NCBI RefSeq assembly: GCF_963678635.1
Contig: NC_087068.1
Coordinates: 6,479,907-6,543,906 of the forward strand
Direction of reading: 5' to 3'
Length of the DNA stretch: 64,000 nt
From: Symsagittifera roscoffensis
Taxonomy: Eukaryota; Xenacoelomorpha; Acoela; Convolutidae
Shown here: piece after piece, positions 24,745 through 36,235 of the stretch
Position numbering within the stretch: the first letter of the stretch is position 1
Layout: each line of letters opens with the position of its first letter
The notes under the pieces: generated by a model
The model's input: only the letters and a program-made list of their open reading frames with translations
Databases searched by the model: none
What the model was told of the DNA's origin: nothing
Position numbers and translations under genes: made by a program

Positions 24745-24985
24745 GGAATTTCCCTTTTCCTCAGGGATTCGACCCCCTGCCGACCCAAAGGGTACTCCTT
24801 TGTACTATGTTGAGATATCAATTTTTGGTGACGGACCCTAAAATTTTTCTGAAGGCGGTTTTGGCGCCAATATATACTAACTTTGAGGTGGGAGCGCGCG
24901 CCAAAAGACGCGATTTTTCGGTCAAATTTTTCCAAAAAGTGACTAAATTTTTCCAAAAAGTTTTTTGGCCTGTTTTTTCAAAAAT
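24745..24985 (-). mobile_element. hAT-like MITE copy 4, damaged
   Basis: Reverse copy recognised by GACGGACCCTAAAATTTTTC, GGCGCCAATATATACTAAC and GAGCGCGCGCC. No intact terminal repeat. It abuts the foldback element that starts at 24990. Confidence 0.6.
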
Positions 24986-24989
24986 TTGC

Positions 24990-25607
24990 ACGCGTTTTTT
25001 TTTTCAATTTAGGTTAAGATTAGACGAAAAGTGAACAAAACAAAGAGTTGCTTAGAATTTCATCAAAATTAAAATAAAGCAATTTTTTCTCCGAGATTCT
25101 CAACCAAAATTATACCCCAAAAATGGGTCATTTTGGTTACTTTCATAATATCAAGAATTACACTGAAACTATTTTATTAATTGATGAGACATTGATATCA
25201 AAGGATACTCTTACACGGCTCAGCTAGGAAAAAACCTGTTTAGGATAAAATATTTTTGCTTATAATCAAGAAACGTTATTTTTACTAATTCAAACCCAAA
25301 GTTTTTGCTTAAAAACGAATTTCAAACAATTTACTCTAGCTTTTTGAGAATAAACACCTCTATAACATTGCTGGGCTGTGTAAGAGGCTTCTTGTGATAT
25401 ATATTTCTCATCAATTAATAAAACAGTTTCACTGTAATTCTTGATATTATGAAAACAACCAAAATTGTCCATTTTTGAGGTATATTTTTGGTTGAGAATT
25501 TCGGAGAAAAAATTGCACTATTTTAATTCTGATGAAACTTTAAGCAACTCTATGTTCTGTTCTTTTCACTTTTCCTCTAATCTTAACCCAAATTGAGAAA
25601 AACGCGT
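24990..25607. mobile_element. Foldback element with arms near 240 bp
   Basis: The left arm (24990 to about 25230) and right arm (about 25350-25607) are inverted copies. The outer ends are ACGCGTTTTT/AAAAACGCG, followed by CAATTTAGGTTAAGATTAGA and its complement. Arm identity is moderate. The spacer is about 120 bp. No transposase frame is seen. Confidence 0.7.
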
Positions 25608-25727
25608 TGGAGAATTCAAGCTTTGTTCGTTTTGTCTGGATAATTTAAATCAGCACAGAAGAAATTTGAACAGAAAATTTGAAAACAAATTGTGAACAGA
25701 GAAATTGATATCATTTGCAGGTGATAT

Positions 25728-26065
25728 CAGGGGCGGATCTACGATTTTTCTCGAGGGGGGAAGACGGATTTTCAAAAAATTTCGAAAATTTTGTCGACCT
25801 TGTTTTTTTTCTGCAGCTCTTCCAAATCACTATAAAGACCCCATTTTGATCAAATTTTTTGCGCCGCACGCATATTTTTGAAGAAAAAAACAGGCCAAAA
25901 AAACTGTTTTTAGGCATTTTTTGGAAAATTTTGACCAAAAAATCGCGTTTTTTCGGCACACGCTCCCCCCTTAAAATTAGTATATATTAGCGCCAAAGGC
26001 GCCTTTAGAAAAATTTTAGGGTGCGTCACCAAAAATGGATATCTGAAAATAGTACAAAGGGGGCG
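25728..26065 (+). mobile_element. hAT-like MITE copy 5, right end lost
   Basis: Starts with an intact CAGGGGCGGATCTACG end and follows the family through GGCGCCTTTAGAAAAATTTT. The right terminal repeat is replaced by G-rich sequence. Confidence 0.65.
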
Positions 26066-26593
26066 AGGAAGGGGGTGTGGGGGAGATGGAGAGTAGCATC
26101 CATGGGGTTGATTATAGTACTTCGGTTTCTACTTTTACAAAAAACTGTGAAAATAGAGTAATCATATCACATCTACAAAATAATTGATTTTCATTGATTT
26201 AAGATAAAAAACAGTCGATTATATTAAAAACAAAAACAGATTATGATCGACTATAATGGATTATAACGGATTCATGTTTTTTTAGCCGAATCCAATAATG
26301 TGAAAAAAAAAACAATTGAAAGATAAATAAAAAAACTGAGTTGGTAAACTTACGAACTGCAGAACAGTTTTGGGTTGTGGTTCAATTTGCTTAGATTTTG
26401 CTTAAAATAGTAATAAATGATGCTATAATAAAAATTTCAAGCTTAAAAAGTTATGCCGAAAAAATAGGCAGACAGTTGATAGTCGGACAATTCAAGTTTT
26501 CCAAAAAGTAAGCAATTTACTCAAAATTAAGTGAGAGTAGTCTGAAAGATGTGGAGATTCCATAAAAACGCAAGGTCAAATTCCTACAGATTT

Positions 26594-26840
26594 TGAAAAA
26601 ACGGTCCCATCCGCGATCGAACTCCAGACTTTATGTTCTGAATTCGCGAGCTTTGGAAGAGAAGGGACTTGGAAGGCTTTGAGTTTTCATAACAAAGCAT
26701 TGTAAACATACATAAATGCCAAGTTATATCGCAAAATAAATAAAAACATCGGGCCGGGACTCGAGCCCCTGACTTGTCGCCTGTTAGAAAAAATCTAGTT
26801 ATTGATAACCATGCACTTGCTCTCGTTGTATATTCAGGTT
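26594..26840 (-). repeat. tRNA-like SINE fragments (two B-box-like segments)
   Basis: Read on the minus strand, GGAGTTCGATCGCGG (near 26620-26606) and GGGCTCGAGTCCCGGCC (near 26771-26755) resemble the T-loop/B box of tRNA-derived SINEs. A boxes are weak. Confidence 0.45.
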
Positions 26841-27012
26841 TTGACTTAGTTGCTTGAGAAAGGATTGGCACCTTATAGTCTGAAAACAAGTCAGGAAAAT
26901 TCTTTCCTTAACGGGTGTCATTTCCAAAAACATTTAATACAGCCCGAATTATGACTGAAAAGTCTTAAAATTTTGCAGCAACAAATTTTGTTTTAACCAA
27001 TTTTGTTGCAAC

Positions 27013-27344
27013 CAGGCGCGGGTCTAGAAGTTTCTTGAAGGGGGCGGATCTTCAAAAAAATTTTTGAAAATTTTTTCGACCTTTTTTTTGAAAAAAGGCC
27101 AAAAAAAAGGCGTTTTTAGGCACTCTTTGGATAATTTCGACCAAAAAATCACGTTTTTTTGGCGCGCGCTCCCCCCTCAAATTTAGTATAGATTAGCGAC
27201 AAAGGCGCCTTTAGAAAAATTTTAAGGTCAGTCAGCCAAAAATGGATATCGCACGTACAAAAGGAGAACCTTTGGTCGGCTGGGGGGTCGAATCCCTGAG
27301 AGAGAGAACGTCCGCAACCCCCCGCCCCCCTAAATTCGCTACTG
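27013..27344 (+). mobile_element. hAT-like MITE copy 6 with perfect 8-bp target duplication
   Basis: 332 bp. It is flanked on both sides by GTTGCAAC (27005-27012 and 27345-27352), an exact 8-bp duplication. The ends are CAGGCGCGGG and CGCTACTG. The body has no transposase, so it depends on a partner element. Family landmarks are the CAGGGGCGGATCTAGG end, GGCGCGCGCTCCCCC, and AGAAAAATTTTAGGGTC. The 8-bp duplication and CAGGGGCGG-type end fit hAT elements. Confidence 0.85.
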
Positions 27345-27587
27345 GTTGCAACTAATTTTGCGAGAAAACTCTTGAAGTCTCGTATCATTTTGTGGTCGGA
27401 ACAAAAACAAAATCATATTTTTCAGGGTTTAAGGGATTTGAGTGCGCGTTTCTCGTTCAAACTCAGTAAAAATGGCAAAAAGACACATTTATAATAAGTT
27501 CTAAGGATGCTCGCAGCTACAAATGGATGTCAAAAATGGTGACTTTTTCTGGCGAAAATGGCAGTGAAGCTGGAAAGCAATCATGTG

Positions 27588-28005
27588 CAAGGGCGGATCT
27601 AGGATTTTCTCGAGGGGGGGGGGGGCGGATTTTCATTTAAAAAAAAATTTGACGACCTTTTTTTTTTTAGGTCGACCAAATTGATTTTTCGAGCTCTCCC
27701 AAAGCACTGTTTTGCCCCTATTTTGGCAAAATTTTCTGCGCCGCAGGCAAACTTTTGAAAAAACAGGCCAAAAAGGCGTTTTTAGGCACTTTTTGAAAAA
27801 ATTTGACCAAAAAATCGCGTTTTTTCGGCGCGCGCTCCCCCTTCAAAATTAGTACATATTGGCACCAAAGGCGCCCTTAGAAAAATTTTAGGGTCGGTCG
27901 GCCAAAAATGGATTTCTGAAAAAGTATCAAAGGGGGACCCTTTGGGTCGGCAGGGGGTCGAATCCCTGAGAGGGGGAGTCCACCCCCCCCTAAATGTGGT
28001 TGCTG
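27588..28005 (+). mobile_element. hAT-like MITE copy 7
   Basis: Longest copy, from CAAGGGCGGATCTAGG to TTGCTG. It carries the full set of family landmarks and a G-tract just inside the left end. No matching 8-bp flanks. Confidence 0.7.
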
Positions 28006-29062
28006 GTTCGAAACTCGCGCGTGCGGTATTATTTGCGGAGTATGCAATAGCTTAGTAAGCTAAGTGTTAAAAAACACCTAGACAAGGCTCCAAAACGTGC
28101 TCCGAAAAGAATTCATGTGAATGAAAAATATAATTTACGGTTTTGAACAAAAAAAAGACTTCATTTGAATAAACTTACTCGAAGTTGTTGGTATGTTATC
28201 AAATAAAAGTCGTAATCTGCAATAAAAGTTTCAACCCCGTTTCTGCTTGGATGCTGGTCGTAAGGATTGATTAGTAAAGAGGTCACCGCCCCTTGAAGAT
28301 AATGAACAGTCGTAAAATAAGAGCAGAAGAATGCAAAAAGAAGGTAAAGCGAGCGACGAACTAGCCAAAAGGAAACAGTCTGATTTCAGATCACTTTGGC
28401 ATAATCCTTCAATATTGCTATTTTTAGTTCAGTCTCCTTCTAATCAGATTAGGCGCAATTTAGGATGAAGGTTACTTATATTTCATTCAAAACGCATAAC
28501 TTCTTAAAAAGATCAAACGATATTAAATTTCAGCTGCAATTATTAAACTTATTTTGTCGTATGATTAAAAAGTTTTAAGGAAACTATATTAAAAACTAAT
28601 AGTAAATTGAAACTTAACTTTCTAAAGTTTGTCAACTTGCTTTATTTTATCAGAAAATACTCGAAACAAATCCATCCTAAAATACCCTTTCTTATATACT
28701 CGTAGTGAATAAAAATAGAAAAATAGGTCCACAAATTGGATTTAAAGTGGCGGCTGTTTAAGCCAGGAGGTGTTCGACCGGAGAAAAAACGGGGGGAAAA
28801 ATCAATTGACAAGAGAGGCGAAAGAGCTCTTTAAAGACACAATCAAAAATCAATTCTATATTCAAAATAAATGGGGGTATTTTATGGGGAAAATGAAATG
28901 AAGGCAGAAACATGAAGTGTTGCACAAATGAATTATGAATCACGCCTTGTTTTTTGAGAAGATTACTTAGAGGTCAAATTGAAACTCAGGTTTTGTGACA
29001 CTTTCATTTTTGCTTTTGCAAATATATTTTTTCATTATTGTTCCGACTTTTGTAACGAAAGT
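28006..29062. other. Stretch without recognised feature
   Basis: No gene or repeat recognised; a 61-residue minus frame at 28943-28758 is not protein-like. Confidence 0.4.
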
Positions 29063-29520
29063 AACGGAATATTTGTGCTCGGGTTGGTTTTTTTCTTTAG
29101 ACAAGTTTCGACTTTTCGACTTTTCGTTTAATTTCGAAATTTGAAAGATATTTTACCTGTGATCATTTTTCGTAAAGTTATGGGGGTTTAAATAATGCCA
29201 TTTTGGCCAATTTGGGACAATTAACGCACTATATATTTCGCGCTATTAACGCGTATACGAGACTTAATCCGTCCTAGAAATCCTTCAAATTTGGTTCAAG
29301 GAAGCTTTTATACCATAAATGATTTGTTAATAGGAGCAAAGTCTATCACATTGTACATAATATGGCGTGTGGGGGGATGTTTTTCTCAATCTCATTTTTT
29401 TAAACAAAATTTGAATTTTATTTTATTACAACTAAAAATTTCGTGTTATTACTGTTCCATAGACCTTAAAAGGCTGTCGGAACATTCAGGGCTTCGCCCT
29501 GATACGAGCAATCTTGTTAC
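29063..29520 (+). repeat. R1 element, copy with intact terminal hairpin
   Basis: Best-preserved R1 end. From ACGGAATATTTGTGCTCG it runs to CCATAGACCTTAAAAGGC and GGAACAT, then a hairpin of 7-bp stem TCAGGGC/GCCCTGA with loop TTC (29486-29502), then TACGAGCAATCTTGTTA. The same ending occurs at about 3330-3405 and in reverse at 13030 and 34362. No coding capacity is seen. A Helitron-like CTRR end was not found, so the class is open. Confidence 0.7.
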
Positions 29521-31340
29521 AAGTTAGAAGAAATAAAAGAAACTCGATGTTTTTGCAGCCCAATTGTCCCATTTAGCAAATTTTTATAGCATAATTTAGT
29601 GAAAACTATAGAACTCGGTGTCAATAAGCACAAATTTTTGTTGAATAACGAAAAGGAGCGGAGCGGAGCGGAAAAATACCAGATAGAAAGTTTTAGATAC
29701 TTGTAAGGTTTTTTTCGAACATTTGCCTGCAATTACAACAGATAAAATTTAGTCATACAAGCTGAATCGGGCTATAGTAGTGGATAATCTTGTCAGGTAG
29801 AAAACCACATAAATTACTATATTCAGGACTGGATCCACAATTTTATGGTGGATCGGATTATCCGACCCAAATCGTGAAATTAAAGACCAGACCAGACCTT
29901 GAACAAACTTAGGTTTGGGAAGCTTGATAATGTTTTCTTGAGCTGCGATTTTGAGAGAGCTCAGAAAAATCGATTAAGCCAAACTAAAAACACTGAATAA
30001 GCATTTTAAAAAAATAATATCCAAATCAGATAATTTCGTATTTTTTGAAAAAAATTAGTCAATTGTTTTTAGTTTGGTTTGTTTCCGAGTTTTCTTAAAT
30101 AGAAGAAAATAATGCAAGAAGTGTGTGAACTACTTATGAAATTTAGCAAGAAATTGACACAATATGTATTGCACCGAGATACTAGCTATTGCGAATAAAA
30201 AATTTTGCCGGAAAAATGCAGCATCTGTGCGTTTCATGGTCAAAGCTTTCAAAATTTTCTTATTTTCTTATCTCAGTTAAGATAAAAATTACTCAACAGA
30301 TTTCAGGCACACTCAAAATTTGGTTAAAGAAGTACCTCGGTTGTATTTTGTTTTACTTCAGTTAAACTGAGTTCACGTTACCTTTTTTCTTACGGTCTAT
30401 TAAATACAATTTTCATTATTTTACTAGAAATGTGACTGCACTATCTTTTGGAGAAATTTCATCCTCTCTAGACAACGTTTTATTATGTTTATAAATTATT
30501 GATTGCTTGTTGCCCAAAAACCGGGTTGACTAAAACGCTTAACATACCATTTCCATTCACGGATAAATGGCTTTTCATAGAATTTTCTTGCGTTTATTCC
30601 ATGTAAAGATAAAAAAGCATGGCAGATCTGTGATTAGAAGTCTTCCACACACAAGCAATTAAAGAAAATTTGATGGGAAGGAACTTATTCAAATGTGATT
30701 CAAACGACATTGAAAAATTTTAAAAACTTGTCCCAGTAACAAAAAAAACAAGTTCAAAATGTTTGGTTTTTTTAGTCTAAACTTCGAGCGAATAAAGCGA
30801 GCGAATAAAAAATTCACAAAAATTTAAAAATCTGCATGCTTTTTTTGATTTTGTAATGATTTATTTTTGTTCTTTCTTGAATCAATTTTTTTCAAAAACT
30901 GTTGTCCAGTTTGCCTATTTTACTATGAATGTCGAATATGCTTAAGTTTAAATTTTTGCTCAGATCCTGATCAGAGGCAAGAAACGAGACACTAATTTGA
31001 AACACTTTTTTTTTGTGTTTGTGGGTGTTTTTAAGACCAAGGCAGGATCAGTCTGTCCTTTTCTCATTTCATATGGTTTTAAATTATCCGGAAAAAAATT
31101 TAGTTCAGACGAAAAACCTTTATTCAAGTTAAAAGAAGTATCATTATTGTTAGTGACATGAACGAGTTGTGTTCAGAAACGATCCGTTTATCGATTATAC
31201 AAGATTAAACCCTTTAGTAGTATACATTAGCGTGTGTGTGTGTGTGGGTGATGTGAGAAGGCTAAATTCAAGGGAAAAAAAGTTCACATATTTTTTAGAT
31301 TATTGCAAATTTTTCAACAGAAAAAAAGAAGAAAAACAAT
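29521..31340. other. AT-rich stretch without recognised gene
   Basis: Only homopolymer-rich sequence and a short GT microsatellite (31232-31246) are seen. A short GGAGC repeat occurs near 29653-29672. Confidence 0.45.
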
Positions 31341-31784
31341 TATCCAACTAAAACCATTTAAAATTCAACCGGTTTCGACTTCTCCAGGCAATGATAAGAA
31401 TCTTAAAAAATTAATCAGTCATTATACTTATGTTTAAAAGGTGAAAATTATGAAACGGAACAGACACAAATTTATAATAGCAACAAAGTCAAAGGGCTGC
31501 AATTGTTGTTGAGCAAAGTTTTTCCGCGAGTTTTGAATTTTAAGATGAAGGAGTTAGCGATTTCCGTCTTCGGATGTTTCATGAAGATTTTGAAGTTAGT
31601 TCTTGTACTTGTTTTTGTACCTATTCATGTTACATAATCTGAGTATGATCAATTCGTATAATAACTGCCATGCCAAAAAATTAGATGTCTTGTTTAACCT
31701 CTCCTACCGGCAAAATTCTGCTGAATAGATACTTTTGATTTTCTCTCAGAATTGGATAAAGTCAACTAGGAATTGAGCAATAAA

Positions 31785-32470
31785 AACAGATATCTGGTCA
31801 GTTTTGACGTTATTTTGCCTTTTACCAACATTCCCGTTGAGAAAACTATCGTACATACTCTCAAAAAACTACCAGAAGATTTGCTTCTCAGCCTTGAAAC
31901 AGTGAAAATGCTCCTAGAGATGGCTTTTCTCTAACTTCCTTCTATACGTGCAAAACGTGGAGAAAAACAGAAGGAATGGCAATGCGAAGCCCTCTTGGTG
32001 TCTTTGCAGTTGACATGGTAGAAAAAGAGATACCAAGCTATGAAAACAAACCAGAGGTTCACCAGCATTAAGTTGATGACTGTTATGATATCGTTGAAAC
32101 CCTACTTTTCGATGTTAAATTGAGCGGAACGAGTGACAGTTTTTCAACATCCCCGTAAGTGAAACCCACCAACACGGGTCTCTACATACCGTTCTCATCA
32201 TATTGCGATCAAATATACAAAGAAGCGGTCCCCAAAGCATTTTTTAAGAGAGCTTTCATGATTAGCTCTCATTACTACAATGTCACCGCAGTTTTTGACA
32301 AAATTTTTCAATTGTTACACAAAAACGGGTATCGTGACGATCTTCTGATCAGAATAAACAAATCAGTCATTTGTAGTGGCAAAAGACAAAAAACATCAAT
32401 CTTTCTGACAATTCTGACAAAAAAAACGCGTTTTGAAATTTACCATTTTTCGAGACTATCCAACATATAA
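31785..32470 (+). pseudogene. Penelope-like reverse transcriptase remnant
   Basis: YLVSFDV at 31791 is the motif A region with the first catalytic Asp. FTNIPVEKTIV follows. After a frameshift, GMAMRSPLG (from 31973) matches the conserved GxAMGSPLS block, and VDD (32072) is motif C, preceded by a stop where an aromatic residue is usual. KPTNTGLYIPFSSYC (from 32162) matches the KPTHT block after the catalytic core, and continues to LLHKNGYRDDLLIRIN. One frameshift and several stops make it non-functional. Confidence 0.8.
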
Positions 32471-32579
32471 CAACATCAATAATACGGGCTCTTGACAGAT
32501 CTCTGGCAAAAACTACGTTTTTTTCAGTGTTCGTCAGCCTCAAAACGTTCTAACTTTTCAAGAAGAGAGATCAATTGGC

Positions 32580-32740
32580 ACCATCATGGCTTCATCAGTT
32601 ATTTATGAGTATTCCTGCCAGGAGTGTAATGCCTCCTACAGTGATGTAACCAGGCGTAAGTTGATGTACCAGGGTCTCTGAGCACATGAATTCCAGAGGC
32701 ACGTAGTAAGTGTCAAAACATTCCCATGCCCCTAGAAGAA
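32580..32740 (+). pseudogene. GIY-YIG endonuclease remnant of the Penelope-like element
   Basis: SSVIYEYSCQECNASYSDVT followed by RRKLMYQGL, a stop, and AHEF fits the zinc-knuckle-like and GIY-YIG core start of Penelope endonucleases. It lies in a different frame from the reverse transcriptase upstream. Loss of the second glycine-tyrosine motif and stops indicate decay. Confidence 0.6.
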
Positions 32741-33004
32741 CTCACTTCAAAATCCTCATGAAACATACGAGAAAAAAATCACCGAATCCATTATCTTAAA
32801 GTTTAAAACTAACGGAAAACTATGCTCAAAAACGTTTGCAATACTTACCCTTTGTTGCTATTTTAATTTTTGTTCTTGTTCATTTTCATAATTTTCACCT
32901 TTTGTACATAATTTTAATGTCTGTTTGTTTTTTCAGATTCTAATCAATACTTGACGAAGTCGAAATTGACAAAACCGGTAGCATTTCAATTGGTTTTTAA
33001 CTGG

Positions 33005-34361
33005 ATATTTATTTTACTATGATCTGGAGACTCAGCACAATACGTAGAAGAAAAAATAACAGTTTTAAAATGGCCATAAAGTGCAGCCTTGATATACAAT
33101 CAGGTTGTTGCGTATAGGACCACCGCTTTTTCTTACCAGTCTTTTATGAAAGTTGAAGTTTTTACCTCAAGCCAGCTGGTTGTATATAACATCAAAAGCT
33201 TAAAATCATAACTTCAAATATCACGAAGTGTCAGAAGTTAACGGTAGACTCTTACCAGTATCTTATCAAATTACAGGATAACTTCGAGCTCAAACGAAAA
33301 GTGAGGTCTTTCAAATATGCATCAGAAGAGTCAATTTTGTGCCATTTAATACAATTAATGGCAAGTCATTCTTTTGTTTGCGGTTTTGCAGATGAAAGGG
33401 AATTATTCATTAAGCAATTCATTTCTGACTTTGAGGACAAATGCAATAAAAAACGATGAAAAGTTTCGCCTTTGGGGTAGGCTTATTTGATTGAAGACCG
33501 AAAAGATGAATTATGCATTTCATTTTGAACAGGATGTACCCGATAGGCATATTGAATTACCGGGTTTTAAAAATCTGGGTCCTTCCCCCGAAAAATTTCC
33601 ATTTCACTGCCAAACCATTCTTTCTAATTTTATAGAATTAATCGATTTAAAAAGAAAATCAGAACCACCCAATTCGAGGATAACAGCTGAGCTTTAATTA
33701 TGGTCGGGCAGCCAATATCCTTTGCTTCAACGGAAACCGCCAATGGCAAATGTCATCTGCTAATACGTGACAGTACCGTTGATAGCACTGTAATTCTGAC
33801 CGCAATTCTTTGGGCTTTTTATTCCAAATTTAAGAATTTATTTTATAAATAAATATTTTGAAGTTGAGATTTTGGGTGGCTGTCACACCTTGGTTCAACG
33901 GAAGCAGTTTTTCTCACAATTGCAACAATAAAATTTGCAAGATCATGGATTTATAAAATTCAGAAGAACTGCAAAAAATCGCGTAACAAGGAAAGTTCCT
34001 GGTATGGAAAGTTCAAGCCAATTGGACGTCCCGATAAAGTTTGCAAGATTATGGATATCTAACGAAAAATCCAAAAAGTTCAAATTTTTGGCTTTTCTTC
34101 TGTAATTTAAGTGTTCAAGTGGAAATCGTCATGGCAAAAAATTTAAGTATGCTCAATTATATGAAATTATGTCACCAACTGCGTGTTTGTTGCAACGCAG
34201 TTCGCAGTATATTTTCAGTGGTTGTGTTGAGCCCGGAAAGTCACAGTGTTCGACCGCCTTTGATATATTAAAAAAAAAACATCTTTTTTTCTCCTAAAGA
34301 CCTTAAATGCGCCCCCTAGAAGAGACTACGATGATATGAAAACAAAGATTGGTATCTTTTA
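33005..34361. other. Stretch without recognised feature
   Basis: Open frames of 68 and 76 residues (33491-33697 and 34041-34271, plus) show no known motif. Nothing is supported. Confidence 0.4.
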
Positions 34362-34660
34362 CAGAAACAGCAAGACTACTCATATCAGGGCAAAATCCTG
34401 AAGGTTTCGACTGTCCTACATCGCCAATCACAAGCTTTTTGGTTTAAGAAAATTAAAAAGAACAAGAAAAAAAACTTTTCAAATTTTCATCTCTAAAATT
34501 TATCCCCCACCAAGCTATTTAAAAAACCAAGTAGTGTATTTTGCACGTGGTAATGTATAATAAAAAGCAAGGGAAGATTTAATTTTCCCTTCCGTTTTGA
34601 TAAAACGAACCATATCGCGCGTTAGTTGTCCCAACTTGAACTATAGTCGTCAAGTAGTCT
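34362..34660 (-). repeat. R1 element, inverted diverged copy
   Basis: Starts in reverse with CAAGACTACTCATATCAGGGC and CGACTGTCC and carries CGCGCGTTAGTTGTCCC near 34615, matching R1 landmarks. The stem-loop is preserved as a weaker hairpin. Confidence 0.5.
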
Positions 34661-35329
34661 CAAAACTGAACCGTTATAATTTTGCAAAAAAGATCCCATG
34701 TGAAATATATTTTAGATTTGAGCTTAAGATACTTTTCAGAAGACAAGAATATGTCAAAAACGCTTATTTAAAAAATCGAAAATTGACTGAACAAAAAAAT
34801 ATTCCAAATTTTCTTTAAAAAATTGGAACAAAAATAACTACTTAAACAAACAGAAAAAACCCATGAGCGAAAAACAGTGGAAAAATCATCAGCCGCCATA
34901 TCAACTATCTGCGATACCTTAGAGCTCAAAAACAGCTGTAATTACAGCAAATTTCGGGTTTAAAAAACATGCAAAATACACTCCCATTCTCCTAACGTTG
35001 AAATCAGGTTTTTAAACAACAGGATGCAATGTATCAAAACTGAAAATTTAAAATAATTAAAATAATTGAAACGGTTTGTCCAGAACTCTTTTCAAAAGTT
35101 AGAACTTACCTAATTGTTCAACGGTTAGAAGTAAAACAATTTCCACCCAGCCATCTTTCGTGGCTAATTAAAACTTTGATTTTCTGGCAGCCGAATTTGG
35201 TCTCGCAGTGCAAATAAGCACTGCTTGAATAATGTTTCAGTGAATATCCAGTTCTACATCAAACTCCGTATAGTGCCACTTTCACTCTGATCAGAGTTTA
35301 AAAAAGAAATAAATATCAGAGTAGTGTAC

Positions 35330-36075
35330 ACAGAGGCGAAGCCTAGCTTCGCACCTTTTGCAAAACAACACAAAAAACAGCAATTAAATAAAAAAAAATG
35401 GAAAAAATTCAGAAATAGCGAAGTCTATCATAAAAAGGTTTAAAAAAGTGTCAAAAACTCAAAGAAAAAACTAACTTAAAAACTGATAAAAAATATACTA
35501 TCCCACCAATCTCATCAATACACACAAGCAGAAAAAAAAACAATTTTGCTCATCAAATGACGAAATATGAGGCCAATAAATCGTTATAAAAAAGAACAAA
35601 AATTATCATCAGAGAAATAAAAACAAAAAAATGAAATTAAAAAAAAAAGACATAAAAACGAATAAAAAGTTGTTAGAATCCGATCCCCTTCATTACACAC
35701 TAATTACACATTTTTTTGCTCATTAAAAGACGCAATGTGTGAACAAAAAGCCGAAATAATATAGTCCGAAATTTATTTAACCCAGACAAAAAAAAAGAAA
35801 AAAAACATTTAAAGAGGCAAATAAAGATTTTTTTTGTAAAATTACAACCAATCTAAAAACAAATTTTGAATAAGGAGGTATTTTAAAATGCTAACATGCT
35901 CAAAATATGTCTGTTGCAGTTTACAACAGAAAAACGACTGCTGCCCTTTAAAGTGCAACGTGCTGAAAATGGAGATCTTCAAATTGGAGATCATCCTGTG
36001 GACAAAGTTATTTACGGGAAAAAAGTCTAGAGCCCGATTGCAATACCCTTGCTTATCGCAAAGGTAAATAGTACT
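35330..36075. repeat. R4 composite repeat, copy 1
   Basis: Begins AGGCGAAGC...GCTTCGC. It contains an ATGAGGCCAATAA-type segment and ends with AAAGTCTAGAGCCCGATTGC and GCTTATCGCAAAGG. Related modules lie at 48795-49295 and 53050-53725. Noncoding. Confidence 0.55.
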
Positions 36076-36139
36076 GAATCATCAATAGATAATCAATGCT
36101 ATTTTTTTCAGCAGAATCAGAGATAGTTTTTGGTTAATA

Positions 36140-36235
36140 AACTGCACTAAACGAGGATGTTAACCACCTTCGAGCCCTTTGCCTTCCGCTCTCAAGCTTT
36201 CCGTGTGTTACCTCTCAGCCACCTGCTATCAAGAA
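36140..36235 (-). repeat. tRNA-like SINE head
   Basis: On the minus strand GGTGGCTGAGAGGTAAC resembles a tRNA Leu/Ser-type D-arm (A box), followed about 40 bases later by GGGCTCGAAGG as a damaged B box. It is next to an R4 module. Confidence 0.5.

Larger units (their letters stand above)
31343..33004 (+). mobile_element. Decayed Penelope-like retroelement with inverted terminal repeats
   Basis: About 1.66 kb. The left arm 31343-31488 and right arm 32850-33004 are inverted copies sharing CCAACTAAAACC, ACCGGTTT, CGACTTC, AAAAGGTGAAAATTATGAAA and TAGCAACAAAG. Between them, on the plus strand, lie a reverse transcriptase and a GIY-YIG-type endonuclease remnant, the domain pair that defines Penelope-like elements. 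It is broken by frameshifts and stops and is too short for a full element, so the 5' coding part is missing. Terminal repeats of Penelope elements are known in direct or inverted form. Confidence 0.8.

Noticed and set aside
29486-29520. Classical Helitron 3' end
   Set aside because: The hairpin is present, but no CTRR terminus follows within the expected distance and no 5' TC end was defined.
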